A stretch of DNA of 64,000 bases from Rickettsiales bacterium UBA2645 (GTDB lineage: Bacteria; Pseudomonadota; Alphaproteobacteria; Rickettsiales; UBA1997): contig DENL01000003.1 in assembly GCA_002359655.1 (NCBI GenBank), forward strand, positions 7,659 through 71,658, written 5' to 3'. Of this stretch, positions 54,177 through 61,716 are shown in pieces. The translations under genes and the position numbers were made by a program. The notes beneath the pieces are model-generated. The model saw nothing but the letters and a program-made list of their open reading frames with translations. It was not told where the DNA came from and made no database searches. Every line of letters starts with the position of its first letter. Within the stretch, counting starts at the first letter, position 1.

Positions 54177-54286
54177 CCTAAACGGCTATTTTCGGCTTTT
54201 AAGATACTCGAGGGTTTTGTAATAAACCCCTCCTCGAATCGCTGCGCTCTTCGATCCTCCCTCAGGGGGAGGATAATTAGATCGAG
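54139..54286 (-). repeat. Palindromic element, copy 3, overlapping the nusB 3' end
   Basis: 148 bp, reverse orientation relative to copies 1, 2 and 4. It equals the 183-bp copy at 57323 minus one 35-bp block bounded by CCCTCA direct repeats. It contains the hairpin GAAAATAGCC-TAAAC-GGCTATTTTC, whose TAG is the nusB stop. Ends GTCGATCCAATCACTCCCCC and ...GATAATTAGATCGAGC. Confidence 0.85.
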
Positions 54287-54319
54287 CATATTATTACAAA
54301 TTAGAAAACAGGATAAAAA

Positions 54320-54880
54320 ATGTCTAAAAAAATTCTTATCGCTAAAGTTATTTCTGCCTTTGGAATTAAAGGCGAAGTCAAAATTGTTGCTTATTGCCAA
54401 GATATTTTACAAATCGAAAAATATCCGCTTTTCGATGCCAAAGGCAATTTAGTAAAAATCAAAATCAGCAATAAAAACAAAACAATAGTTGGCAAAAGTG
54501 GCTCGAATGATCCGATTCTGATTGTAAAAATTTCAGGAGTTGAAGAACGCAATCGTGCTGAAGAAATTCGCGGCGCTGAATTTTTTGTCAGTCGTGAGAA
54601 TTTCAAAGAAACCAAAAAAGATGAATTTTATTATGTTGATCTAATCGGCCTAAAAGTGATTAACGAAACGAAGAAAGAAATTGGCCAAGTTTTGAATGTG
54701 CAAGATTTTGGCGCTGGCGGAATGTTAGAAATCAAATTCAATAAAGAATTTTTAAAAAGTAAGGCAGGCAAAGATTTTACAGAAATCGAAAATCTACCCT
54801 TCACCGGCAAAATCTTTCCTGAAGTAAATCTTGAAGAAGGATTTATCAGGATTGATTTGCCGGAGGTCATTAAAAAATAA
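54320..54880 (+). CDS. rimM: Ribosome maturation factor RimM
   Basis: 186 residues. KILIAKVISAFGIKGEVKIV is the RimM N-terminal barrel start; VEERNRAEEIRGAEFFVSRE and the PRC-barrel domain FYYVDLIGLKVINETKKEIG with GAGGMLEI follow. It assists 30S head assembly. The usual partners rpsP and trmD are not adjacent; the gene instead follows the palindromic element after nusB, so operon structure here has been broken up. Confidence 0.93.
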   Translation: MSKKILIAKVISAFGIKGEVKIVAYCQDILQIEKYPLFDAKGNLVKIKISNKNKTIVGKSGSNDPILIVKISGVEERNRAEEIRGAEFFVSRENFKETKKDEFYYVDLIGLKVINETKKEIGQVLNVQDFGAGGMLEIKFNKEFLKSKAGKDFTEIENLPFTGKIFPEVNLEEGFIRIDLPEVIKK

Positions 54881-54945
54881 AAGAATAATGGTACGTAAAG
54901 TCTCAATTTTGTATTTTTTTTGAGAATTTTATAATATCTACACTC

Positions 54946-56445
54946 CTATAATTGTGCTGCTTCTATGTTTTCTTCTTCTATGTTGTTCCGTAGAATATAT
55001 CCACGGGCCATTCGAACAAGGCTAGAAGGCTTATAGTTTTGAGGAGCAAGATATTCAGCAGCCCCAATTCCAGCTACTAGTGCAAGAAAACCTCCAATTG
55101 CAATTCCAGAAATCGCTCCATCATTTGAAGGATTATCCTTATAAAATGCGTTATTATTCTCATACACACTAATCACGCTACTTGGTTCATTGGTAGGCTT
55201 TCCATAGTCTGGGTTATAAATCTCAGGACTTGGAAAAGCGCTAGGTTTAGATGTCGGATTTCCAGAAGGAAAAGAAGTTGGGTAGGGATTAGGTTGGCTA
55301 GTTGGAGTTGCGCTTGGCTGAGAAGTTGGTTGACCAGTTGGTCTTAGCGAATATCTGATTGGAGAATTTGTTGGAATAGATGTCGGCCTTAAAGTTGGGA
55401 AAAAAGATATTGTTGGAGTCACAGTTGGGCCAGTTGGACTTAAAGTAGGATCAACAGATGGATACTGAGATGGGTTTATAGTAGGAAAATCAGATGGATT
55501 ACTAGTTGGGAAGTTTGATGGACTTTGGGTTGGCGCAGTTGGAACTAGAGTTGGATTTTGAGATGGATTGGAAGATGGATTGCTAGTTGGAAAATTTGAA
55601 GGGTTTGCGGTTGAAGGCTGTGATGTTGGACTTTCTGTTGAAGCGGAGGTTGGAAATCTTGTTCCTCTTCCACCCTGAGCAAAAGCCGAGCTCACCACAA
55701 AACTCATTCCAAGAAACAACTTACTCAAGCCAGCATTTGTTATTGAGAGTATGCCATTTGTTAGTTCACTTACAGAAGTGTTAGCATAAATACTTTTTGC
55801 AGAACCTTTAATTCTGCTTTTGGTGTATTCTATTTCTTCTAAAAGTCTTTTTTCGCCCTCTTTACTTTCTAAAATATACCAACTTATTTCAGTTTCTTGA
55901 TTATCGGTTAGGTCTTCTCTGTTTAAATATTCTTGAACAAGAGAGTTCTTTTCTAAACCCTTTAAGCTAGACCAATATTCTTTTGCTTCTTTTTTGTTGG
56001 GTGATTTTTCTTGTAAGAAACTTTTGAAGAATTCTGGGAACTTAACTTCAGTGGTTTTTTCATCTCTAAAATTTCTATCAAATCCTATTGGTTGTTCTGA
56101 TTCTCTTGGAAGGGTTAGATAATCTTTATATTCAAGAAGAATTTCAACTTTATCTTCAATTCTGGTGTTGTTCCAAGTTTCTTCTACGAATGAGATTTTT
56201 GCTTTGTTTATTTCTTGGTTATCTTCTAAATTTATGTGACTAATTCTCTTGGTGATTCCTACTAAATTTCCCTCTTCAATTTGTCTGGAAATTATCTCAG
56301 CAGCTTCTTTGTCATCTTCTTCACTGGTTTGAAATGGTCTTTTAGAGTTGTTCACTAAAAATGCGGCGAACCTATCTGTGAAAGATCCTGCTAGAGGGTT
56401 TGTTTCTATTAACTTATTTATTGGGAAAGACAGATCTGGTTTCAT
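54946..56445 (-). CDS. Membrane protein with a Pro/Thr/Ser-rich repeat stalk
   Basis: 499 residues, not a family I recognise. Layout: a charged soluble N-terminal domain (about 1-228); a hydrophobic segment ending in a signal-peptidase-like SSAFAQ (about 229-257); a low-complexity stalk (about 264-421) built from NFPTSNPS, GQPTSQPSATPTSQP and similar PTxxPS units; a second hydrophobic span GISGIAIGGFLALVAGIGAA-like (about 443-463); and a short tail. Such PTSQPS repeats are common in extracellular proteins of diatoms, oomycetes and other protists, so this may be a surface protein acquired from or mimicking a protist host. Downstream of the barrel gene on the same strand with a 44-bp gap. Confidence 0.7.
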   Translation of the reverse strand: MKPDLSFPINKLIETNPLAGSFTDRFAAFLVNNSKRPFQTSEEDDKEAAEIISRQIEEGNLVGITKRISHINLEDNQEINKAKISFVEETWNNTRIEDKVEILLEYKDYLTLPRESEQPIGFDRNFRDEKTTEVKFPEFFKSFLQEKSPNKKEAKEYWSSLKGLEKNSLVQEYLNREDLTDNQETEISWYILESKEGEKRLLEEIEYTKSRIKGSAKSIYANTSVSELTNGILSITNAGLSKLFLGMSFVVSSAFAQGGRGTRFPTSASTESPTSQPSTANPSNFPTSNPSSNPSQNPTLVPTAPTQSPSNFPTSNPSDFPTINPSQYPSVDPTLSPTGPTVTPTISFFPTLRPTSIPTNSPIRYSLRPTGQPTSQPSATPTSQPNPYPTSFPSGNPTSKPSAFPSPEIYNPDYGKPTNEPSSVISVYENNNAFYKDNPSNDGAISGIAIGGFLALVAGIGAAEYLAPQNYKPSSLVRMARGYILRNNIEEENIEAAQL

Positions 56446-56489
56446 AAGATTTTTCTATTAAAATTATAAGATAATTAAATTAAAAATTT

Positions 56490-57155
56490 TTAAAATCTGT
56501 AAGAGTAGCCAACTTTTACTACATCTAGTCGAGTTTGATATCTCGCGCTGAGATTAAGATAAGAGTTTATAATTTTTGTCTTTGCTGAGAAATTCTGTGT
56601 ATTGAATTCAAGATTGACAGAGCTTGTTTTGTCACAATCAATTTTTATCCCCGCGCCATAAAACCAACTACCCCCAATTCCATTTTTTATACCTGTCACT
56701 TTTCCGTCTAGGTCAGAGTAGTCTTTGGTACGATAAGATATGTAGGCATATCCACCAGTGGCATAAACTGAAAATTTATCCGTAAAATCATATCCAATGT
56801 CAGACTTTATACCGTAACGATTTTTGATTTGTAGTCTTTGCGAGTCGATATCAATAGTATTGTTACTATATCCGTTAACTTTAACATTATTCTGCTCTAG
56901 TAAAACTCCCGGAGAAATGAACAAACCACCAAAATTTATAGCATAGTTATAATGCAAACCCGCTCCATAACCACTATTTGAATGATGGGGGGTATTACTA
57001 GCTTCGTTTTTGTTATTATCATTAGTATACTTCTCAACAAACTTTGCTTTTGAATTTAAAAGATCAATACCAATATAAGACCCTTCAGTCTTAGCCAAAG
57101 CAGAATTTTGAATTGCAAAAAAAGAAAGTGCCGCGATCAGGAAAGCTTTTTTCAT
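56490..57155 (-). CDS. Outer-membrane beta-barrel protein (OmpA/porin-like)
   Basis: 221 residues. Signal peptide MKKAFLIAALSFFAIQNSAL with cleavage after ALA (about 22). The rest is alternating amphipathic strands, e.g. GYGAGLHYNYAINFGGLFIS, YGIKSDIGYDFTDKFSVYAT and SWFYGAGIKID, ending in the C-terminal signature VKVGYSYRF with a final Phe recognised by BAM. This is the small eight-stranded barrel class of alphaproteobacterial surface antigens. Specific function unknown. Probably co-expressed with the downstream stalk protein gene. Confidence 0.82.
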   Translation of the reverse strand: MKKAFLIAALSFFAIQNSALAKTEGSYIGIDLLNSKAKFVEKYTNDNNKNEASNTPHHSNSGYGAGLHYNYAINFGGLFISPGVLLEQNNVKVNGYSNNTIDIDSQRLQIKNRYGIKSDIGYDFTDKFSVYATGGYAYISYRTKDYSDLDGKVTGIKNGIGGSWFYGAGIKIDCDKTSSVNLEFNTQNFSAKTKIINSYLNLSARYQTRLDVVKVGYSYRF

Positions 57156-57631
57156 GATAAGAATTTATTTTTGATTTTGTAGGGCGAGAAGTGGTTTTAT
57201 TTCTTTAGTCTAGTCGCCGCAAAAAAGATTATCTTATTTTTTTTTGCAAGAAATTTTTACTGCGGAATTTTTGAGAAATGACGAGGGAGTTTTGCATAGC
57301 CTGCATATGAAAAATAAGAAAGCTCGATCTAATCATCCTCCCCCTGAGGGAGGATCGAAGAGCGCAGCGATTCGAGGAGGGGTTTATTACAAAAGCCTCG
57401 AGTACCTTAAAGGACGAAAATAGCCGTTTAGGCTATTTTCTCCCCTCACCGACTCAACCGAAGGTTTCGTCGACTCTCCCTCAAGGGGAGAGTGATTAGA
57501 TCTAGTTTTGTTATTTTTAATGAAAGACCTAGGGAGTTTTGCAGAATTTAAAAACTTTTAATCTCAATCAAGCTTTTGATTTAGGCCGTTTTTAAAAATC
57601 ACCTTGCAAAAATACTACGAGACAACAATTT
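57156..57631. other. 476-bp gene-free region holding the full-length palindromic element
   Basis: Between the divergent-facing ends of the barrel gene start and the C48-like gene stop. It contains the 183-bp element (57323-57505), flanked at a distance by the direct repeat AGGGAGTTTTGCA (57284-57296 and 57531-57543), and presumably the barrel-gene promoter near 57160-57250. No other coding frame is convincing. Confidence 0.6.
57323..57505 (+). repeat. Palindromic element, copy 4, full length and intergenic
   Basis: 183 bp, the longest copy. Left end CTCGATCTAATCATCCTCCC, right end GGGAGAGTGATTAGATCTAG, mutually inverted. Inside are GATCGAAGAGCGCAGCGATT, the hairpin with arms AAAATAGCC and GGCTATTTT, and an ACCGACTCAACCGAAGG block missing from copy 3. 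It serves as reference for orientation: the strand that is sense in valS, sdhA and nusB is the minus strand here. Confidence 0.88.
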
Positions 57632-58132
57632 TTAAATCTGCTTGCGTTTTATGATGTCTTGTTGATCGATTTCTAAGGCATCAGCTAGAGCAGAAATTAT
57701 GTGATCTGGAAGAGAATTATTTTTTAAAGCAGGTAAACCATCAACATCACCCTCTTTTTTAGATCCAAAAAAAGTTCTAGTTATTGCACCAAAAATTCCA
57801 GACTGCTTCTCCTCTTCAACAAATGTTGTGCCCATTGGATCAAAATAAGATACTCTGATCTTTCCCGTTTGATCTTTTTCTAAATGTAAACCTGCAAAGT
57901 GATTATTGCTGATATTAATCGGCATAACCAGCTGCTCCACTTCAGTTGAAGTTTTAAAGTCTTTTAAAATATCCACCAAACCTTCTTGATGAGTTTTGTG
58001 AGAGAGTTCGGTTTTAATCAGAGCAGCATTTGCTGGCAAAGATAACTCTGTCAGAAGATCAATCTCATCATTTTGATAATAAGATTGAGAAGATATTCTC
58101 TGAGCAGATTCTGATGGAGAAGTGATTGGCAT
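57632..58132 (-). pseudogene. C48 (Ulp1-like) cysteine protease, truncated before the catalytic Cys
   Basis: 166 residues. YYQNDEIDLLTELSLP and, above all, VMPINISNNHFAGLHLEKD followed by VSYFDPMG match the Ulp1/C48 fold, with the catalytic His (NHFAGL) and Asp (YFDP). The final element, a Gln and the nucleophilic Cys in a QxxxxxCG motif, would come some 10-20 residues after DALEIDQQDII, but the frame ends at KRKQI. In the next frame the following bases read KNCCLVVFLQGDF before a stop, perhaps a decayed end. Such proteases in intracellular bacteria cleave host ubiquitin or SUMO. The copy is probably inactive; a palindromic element lies just downstream. Confidence 0.6.
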
Positions 58133-58313
58133 AATTAAGAGTTCGGGTTAATTTGTAACAGCTTTTCAAATACGAAAACAATTAGAATAAAGTAAAAACA
58201 ATTAACCCACGTAATTCTAACTATTTTTTATTCGCAATAATCAAAACTATTTATTCTAATTTTTGGATAAAATCTACTTTTGCAGTTAAGTTTTTTAATA
58301 AAATTTTCTTCCT

Positions 58314-58964
58314 ATGAAAAAGACAAAATTATTTTTTTTGATAAGCTTAGTGTTCTCGATTTCTTCATGCTCACAAGCTCCGAAAAATGGATATTATCGT
58401 GGTTACGAAATTCCATCTTATAATGTAACAAAAAAAGTTGGGGATGTTGAATTTCGTGTTTATCAACCGCAACTAATTGCTGAAGTGGAAGTTGCTGGAG
58501 ATAGAAAAGAAGCGGCTAGAAAAGGTTTTTTGATTTTAGCTAACTATATTTTTGGTGAAAATATTTCTGCCGAAAAAATCAGCATGACTTCTCCTGTCAC
58601 ACAAAAAGAAATAGCAGAAAAATCTGAAAAAATCAGCATGACTTCTCCAGTAAATCAAATTGCTATTGCAGAAAAAAAATGGCTGATTCAATTCAAAATG
58701 CCGCAAAAATATGATTTGCAAACTTTACCAAAAGCAAAAGATGAGCGCATCAAATTTAAAAATGTGGCAGAAAGAAAAACAGTTTCGATCACTTTTTCTG
58801 GATCTTGGTCTGATAAAAAATTTAGTGAGAAAAAGCACGAGTTAGAAAAATTCATCAAAGAAAATAATTTAAAAACCAAAGGCGAAATTACTTTGGCTTA
58901 TTACGATGACCCTTTCACTCTGCCTTGGAATCGCAGAAACGAAGTTATTCAAGAAATAAAATAA
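58314..58964 (+). CDS. SOUL-family haem-binding lipoprotein
   Basis: 216 residues. Lipoprotein signal with lipobox SISSC (Cys about 19), then the SOUL domain: YEIPSYNVTKKVGDVEFRVY, YIFGENISAEKISMTSPVTQ, the second EKISMTSPV block, WLIQFKMPQKYDLQTLPKAK and YYDDPFTLPWNRRNEV at the end. The two KISMTSPV blocks share an exact 23-base direct repeat 54 bases apart, a duplication also seen in family relatives. SOUL proteins bind haem or tetrapyrroles weakly. First gene of a three-gene unit with a photolyase and an oxidoreductase; 181-bp upstream region with inverted repeats. Confidence 0.88.
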   Translation: MKKTKLFFLISLVFSISSCSQAPKNGYYRGYEIPSYNVTKKVGDVEFRVYQPQLIAEVEVAGDRKEAARKGFLILANYIFGENISAEKISMTSPVTQKEIAEKSEKISMTSPVNQIAIAEKKWLIQFKMPQKYDLQTLPKAKDERIKFKNVAERKTVSITFSGSWSDKKFSEKKHELEKFIKENNLKTKGEITLAYYDDPFTLPWNRRNEVIQEIK

Positions 58965-58975
58965 ACAGATTTTAA

Positions 58976-60517
58976 ATGACAAAAAATCTGCATTTTATTT
59001 TTGGCGATCAGCTGTCGCATTCACTGCTTAATTTACGTCATGCTGATAAAAAAAATGACCTGATTTTAATGTGCGAAGTTGATGAAGAAGCAACTTATGC
59101 AGCACATCACAAGAAAAAAATCGCCTTTATTTTTTCAGCAATGCGTCACTTTGCTGAAGAATTAAAAAGCCAAGGATTCAAAGTTGATTACGTAAAACTT
59201 GATGACGAAAAAAATTCTGGCTCGTTTGATGCAGAGTTAGAAAGAGCAATTGCGAAATATCAGCCACAAAAAGTTTCTGTGACTGAACCTTCAGAATACC
59301 GAGTTTGGCAAAAAATTCTGCACTGGCAAAAAATTTATAAAATCACTTTTGAAATTTTTCCCGATACACGTTTTTTATGCAGCCAAGCTGAATTTCGAAA
59401 CTGGGCAAAAGATAAAAAGCAGCTGCGTTTAGAATTTTTCTACCGCGAGATGCGCAAGAAACATAAAATCTTGCTCGATGCTGCAAACAAGCCAATTGGC
59501 GGCAAATGGAATTATGACGTTGAAAATCGCAAAGCGCCGAAAATTGGCATGCGCTCACCTGCAAGAATCAGTCACAAAAAGGATAAGATCACTTTGCAAG
59601 TTTTGGATTTAGTTGCCGAAAAATTTCAAAAAAATTTTGGTGATTTACTGCCTTTTCATTTTGCTGTAACTCGCGACCAAGCATTAATCGAAGCTAAGCA
59701 TTTTATTGACGAATTGCTGACTAATTTTGGCGATTACCAAGATGCCATGGTGGCGGGCCAACCTTATCTTTACCACTCGCTGCTTTCTTGCTACATTAAT
59801 GTTGGATTGTTAGAGCCGCTAGAAATTTGTAAAATGGCTGAAAGCGCTTACCACGCAGGCAAAGCACCACTAAATGCTGTTGAAGGATTTATTCGCCAAA
59901 TTCTTGGCTGGCGTGAATATGTGCGAGGCATCTACTGGCTCAACATGCCGCAATATTTAGAAAATAATTTTCTCAGCGCCAAAAGAGCTCTGCCCGAATT
60001 TTATTGGAGCGGCGAAACTCAAATGTTTTGTTTAAGCGAAGTAGTCAAGCAAACCAAACAGCACGCTTATTCGCATCATATTCAGCGTTTGATGATAACT
60101 GGCAATTTCGCTTTGATTGCCGGCATCAATCCCAAGCAAGTTCATGAGTGGTATTTGGCAGTTTACGCTGATGCTTTCGAATGGGTTGAAGTTCCCAACA
60201 CTCTTGGTATGGCGCTGCACGCTGATGGCGGCGTGATGGCTAGCAAGCCTTATGCGGCAAGTGGCAAATATATTTCACGCATGTCGAATTTTTGTAAATC
60301 TTGTCGCTTTGATCCAGAAATTATGGTTGGCGAAAACGCCTGCCCTTTCAACGCGCTATACTGGAATTTTTTACAAGAAAATGAAACTCAACTGAAAGAT
60401 AATCAGCGTTTAACCTTTGCTTACGCCAATTTACGCAAAATAGAAAAACCAAAACTTACGGCAATTTTAGCGCAAGCACAAAAAAATTTAGAAAAAATCG
60501 CAGCAAATAAATTATGA
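58976..60517 (+). CDS. phrB: Fe-S bacterial cryptochrome/photolyase (FeS-BCP, PhrB type)
   Basis: 513 residues. LHFIFGDQLSHSLLNLR opens the photolyase-related domain; GFIRQILGWREYVRGIYWL is the FAD-binding core. Four cysteines, C352, C440, C443 and C456, have exactly the spacing of the 4Fe-4S ligands of Agrobacterium PhrB (350, 438, 441, 454). FeS-BCPs repair (6-4) photoproducts using light, with FAD and a lumazine antenna. Eleven bases after the SOUL gene and overlapping the oxidoreductase gene by 4 bases. The gene implies that the bacterium or its host meets light. Confidence 0.93.
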   Translation: MTKNLHFIFGDQLSHSLLNLRHADKKNDLILMCEVDEEATYAAHHKKKIAFIFSAMRHFAEELKSQGFKVDYVKLDDEKNSGSFDAELERAIAKYQPQKVSVTEPSEYRVWQKILHWQKIYKITFEIFPDTRFLCSQAEFRNWAKDKKQLRLEFFYREMRKKHKILLDAANKPIGGKWNYDVENRKAPKIGMRSPARISHKKDKITLQVLDLVAEKFQKNFGDLLPFHFAVTRDQALIEAKHFIDELLTNFGDYQDAMVAGQPYLYHSLLSCYINVGLLEPLEICKMAESAYHAGKAPLNAVEGFIRQILGWREYVRGIYWLNMPQYLENNFLSAKRALPEFYWSGETQMFCLSEVVKQTKQHAYSHHIQRLMITGNFALIAGINPKQVHEWYLAVYADAFEWVEVPNTLGMALHADGGVMASKPYAASGKYISRMSNFCKSCRFDPEIMVGENACPFNALYWNFLQENETQLKDNQRLTFAYANLRKIEKPKLTAILAQAQKNLEKIAANKL

Positions 60518-61536
60518 CCAAACCAAGAATCGCCATAATTGGCGCTGGAATTTCAGGAATTATTTTAGCCAGAGAATTGCAAGAAGTCGCGCAAGTAAAA
60601 ATTTTTGAAAAATCACGCGGCGTTGGCGGACGCATGTCTACGCGTTATGTTGAAGATTTTGCTTTCGATCATGGCGCACAATGTTTTACAGCGCGTACAA
60701 AAAGTTTTCAAAAATTTCTTCAGCCATTTCTTTTGTCAAACGATGTTGCGCCTTGGCACGGCAAGGTGATTAATATTGAAAATGATGGTTCGATAAGTCA
60801 GCGCTTCTGGTTTGAAACGCATTTAGTTGCAGCGCCAAATATGAATAGCCTATGTAAAAAATTAGCTGTCGGTCTTGATATTTCTCTAAACAGTGAAGTT
60901 AAGAAATTAGACAGAAAACAAAGCGATGGCTGGCATTTAAAAAGCAAAGCAGACGAAGATTTAGGAGTTTTTGATTTAGTAATTTCAACTGCTCCGCCAG
61001 CTCAAACCAAAAATCTTTTTCACCAATATTTTACCTGTCAGGAAATTTTTATGCAGCCTTGTTTTGCTTTGATGCTGGGCTTTAAAAGCAAGTGGGATCG
61101 CGACTGGATTTTTGCCAAAGTTAGAAATAATCCAATCAAATTAATTGCGGTTAATTCGTCAAAATTTGGCCGCAATAATGATGTAACTTCTCTTGTAATT
61201 CATAGTCGCGATAGTTGGAGTCGAGAAAATTTAGAAAGAGATCAAAACCAAGTGCAGCAAATTCTGCTTGAAAATTTCACCCAAGTCAGCAGCATTGATT
61301 ATAAACAAGCTTCTTATGTGAGCTTACATCGCTGGCGTTACGCCTTGATTGATCAAACAAAACGCGAAAAGTTTTTTAATCAAGATTTGGGATTAGCCGC
61401 AACCAGCGATTGGTCAACTAATTCCAGAATTGAAGATGTATGGATCGCGGCGATCAATTTAGTTGAAAAGATAAAATTTGTTCTTTCTGACGATCAGTTG
61501 CTAAAAATTAGTAATAAAATAGAAATAATTTCATAA
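60514..61536 (+). CDS. NAD/FAD-dependent oxidoreductase, renalase-like (COG3380)
   Basis: 340 residues. FAD-binding IAIIGAGISGIILARELQE and VKIFEKSRGVGGRMSTRYVE at the start, DHGAQCFTART, and the C-terminal WSTNSRIEDVWIAA substrate/FAD segment. This family commonly lies beside photolyase and SOUL genes in proteobacteria, but its substrate is not established. Start overlaps the photolyase stop by 4 bases (ATGA). Confidence 0.85.
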   Translation: MTKPRIAIIGAGISGIILARELQEVAQVKIFEKSRGVGGRMSTRYVEDFAFDHGAQCFTARTKSFQKFLQPFLLSNDVAPWHGKVINIENDGSISQRFWFETHLVAAPNMNSLCKKLAVGLDISLNSEVKKLDRKQSDGWHLKSKADEDLGVFDLVISTAPPAQTKNLFHQYFTCQEIFMQPCFALMLGFKSKWDRDWIFAKVRNNPIKLIAVNSSKFGRNNDVTSLVIHSRDSWSRENLERDQNQVQQILLENFTQVSSIDYKQASYVSLHRWRYALIDQTKREKFFNQDLGLAATSDWSTNSRIEDVWIAAINLVEKIKFVLSDDQLLKISNKIEIIS

Positions 61537-61716
61537 AACCATTTGTAGATCAAAAAACTTTTTACACCTCTTTAACCATTAAATGATAAGGGTTTAGAAT
61601 AGTTTGATAATTTCTTAACCAGAAAGTAGCGGTATAAAATCTGTCATTTGTCTTTTATAAACGCCGCCACTAAATTTTTTTAAAGCTTCAATTTCTTGAC
61701 AAAGTAACTTTAATTT

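Noticed and set aside
13765..57505. Palindromic repeats as insertion sequences or MITEs of a known transposon
   Set aside because: No transposase gene is in the window, no consistent target duplication is visible, and the ends match no IS family I know; placed as palindromic elements instead.
58572..58648. Exact 23-base direct repeat within the SOUL gene as a recent slippage event
   Set aside because: Two KIxMTxPV blocks are a recurring feature of the SOUL family, so the duplication is probably old; only the nucleotide identity is mildly unusual.
61696..61701. TTGACA as promoter for the tandem-repeat protein
   Set aside because: A -10 box at normal spacing would fall inside the coding sequence after the ATG and none is seen there.
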